Positions 5,036 through 5,115 of a stretch of DNA of 5,115 nucleotides are shown here, one piece after another. The notes under the pieces are model-generated. The model ran no database searches, had not been told where the DNA came from, and worked only from the letters and a program-made list of their open reading frames with translations. Location of the stretch: NCBI GenBank assembly GCA_946478675.1, contig CAMLEF010000327.1, positions 1 to 5,115 on the forward strand. Direction: 5' to 3'. The first letter of the stretch is position 1. Each line of letters starts with the position of its first letter. The position numbers and the translations under genes were made by a program. The DNA comes from an uncultured Flavobacteriales bacterium. Its GTDB lineage: Bacteria; Bacteroidota; Bacteroidia; Palsa-965.

Positions 5036-5115
5036 ATCTTTTACGAATGTCAAGCAGCTTGATGGTCTGTCCCGCCATACAAACGCTCATGCGATCGTCG
5101 ACTTCATACTTTATC
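5034..5115 (-). CDS. C-terminal fragment of an unrecognised gene (cut by window edge)
   Basis: The last 26 codons and the TAA stop (5036-5034) of a minus-strand frame are visible, ending YEVDDRMSVCMAGQTIKLLD and then IRKR. Codons from 5115 to about 5046 look coding (GTC GAC GAT CGC, CTG CTT), and the other two minus-strand frames hit stops here. I do not recognise the family from so short a tail. It lies upstream of fmt on the same strand, 217 bp away, with the repeat structure between them. Its final codons (AGA TAA, then AAGATTGAAT) merge into the repeat, so the present C-terminus and stop may be supplied by repeat sequence. Confidence 0.55.
   Translation of the reverse strand, partial: IKYEVDDRMSVCMAGQTIKLLDIRKR

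Noticed and set aside
4835..5053. 72-aa minus-strand open frame
   Set aside because: It is a translation of the AAGATTCAA-type repeat and the hairpin, with repeated I-Q-D-S-K and similar peptides and no protein signal.

Overview
The window looks like chromosomal DNA of a member of the Bacteroidota. The evidence is an HU gene with an exact Bacteroidota-type promoter (TTG, 19 bp, TATATTTG), the absence of clear Shine-Dalgarno sequences before any start codon, Bacteroidota-style exported TPR proteins, and short-period GAAT/ATTC-rich intergenic repeats. I cannot place it below phylum from the sequence alone.

Layout from left to right: a tight minus-strand operon (1738 down to the left edge) encodes an arginase/agmatinase-family ureohydrolase, a small TPR lipoprotein and the N-terminus of a TrmH-type 2'-O-ribose RNA methyltransferase. 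Both junctions are 4-bp ATGA overlaps. The lipoprotein gene is much more AT-rich than its neighbours. A divergent plus-strand gene (1899-3068) encodes an exported TPR protein. A bidirectional terminator (3265-3295) separates it from a convergent minus-strand HU gene (3315-3590) that has its own promoter. Further right, on the minus strand, are fmt (methionyl-tRNA formyltransferase, 3854-4816) and the last 26 codons of an unrecognised gene running off the right edge.

The genes are mostly housekeeping: translation initiation (fmt), RNA modification (trmH), nucleoid structure (hup), guanidino-compound hydrolysis (speB-like) and two TPR proteins for the cell envelope. I see no defence system, CRISPR array, transposase, phage gene, tRNA or rRNA, and no multi-gene novel system.

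The unusual part is the non-coding DNA. Three spacers (1739-1898, 3069-3264, 4817-5033) are almost filled by inverted-repeat structures whose arms are degenerate arrays of GAAT/ATTC cores spaced roughly 7-10 bp apart. Each spacer has its own sequence flavour. Two of them enclose copies of one GC-rich hairpin (28/30 identical over its left arm). The arms lie within 3-5 bp of start or stop codons. A fourth spacer has a GCAGAGG-type repeat ending 3 bp from the fmt stop. This looks like a modular family of nested palindromic repeats specialised for gene borders.
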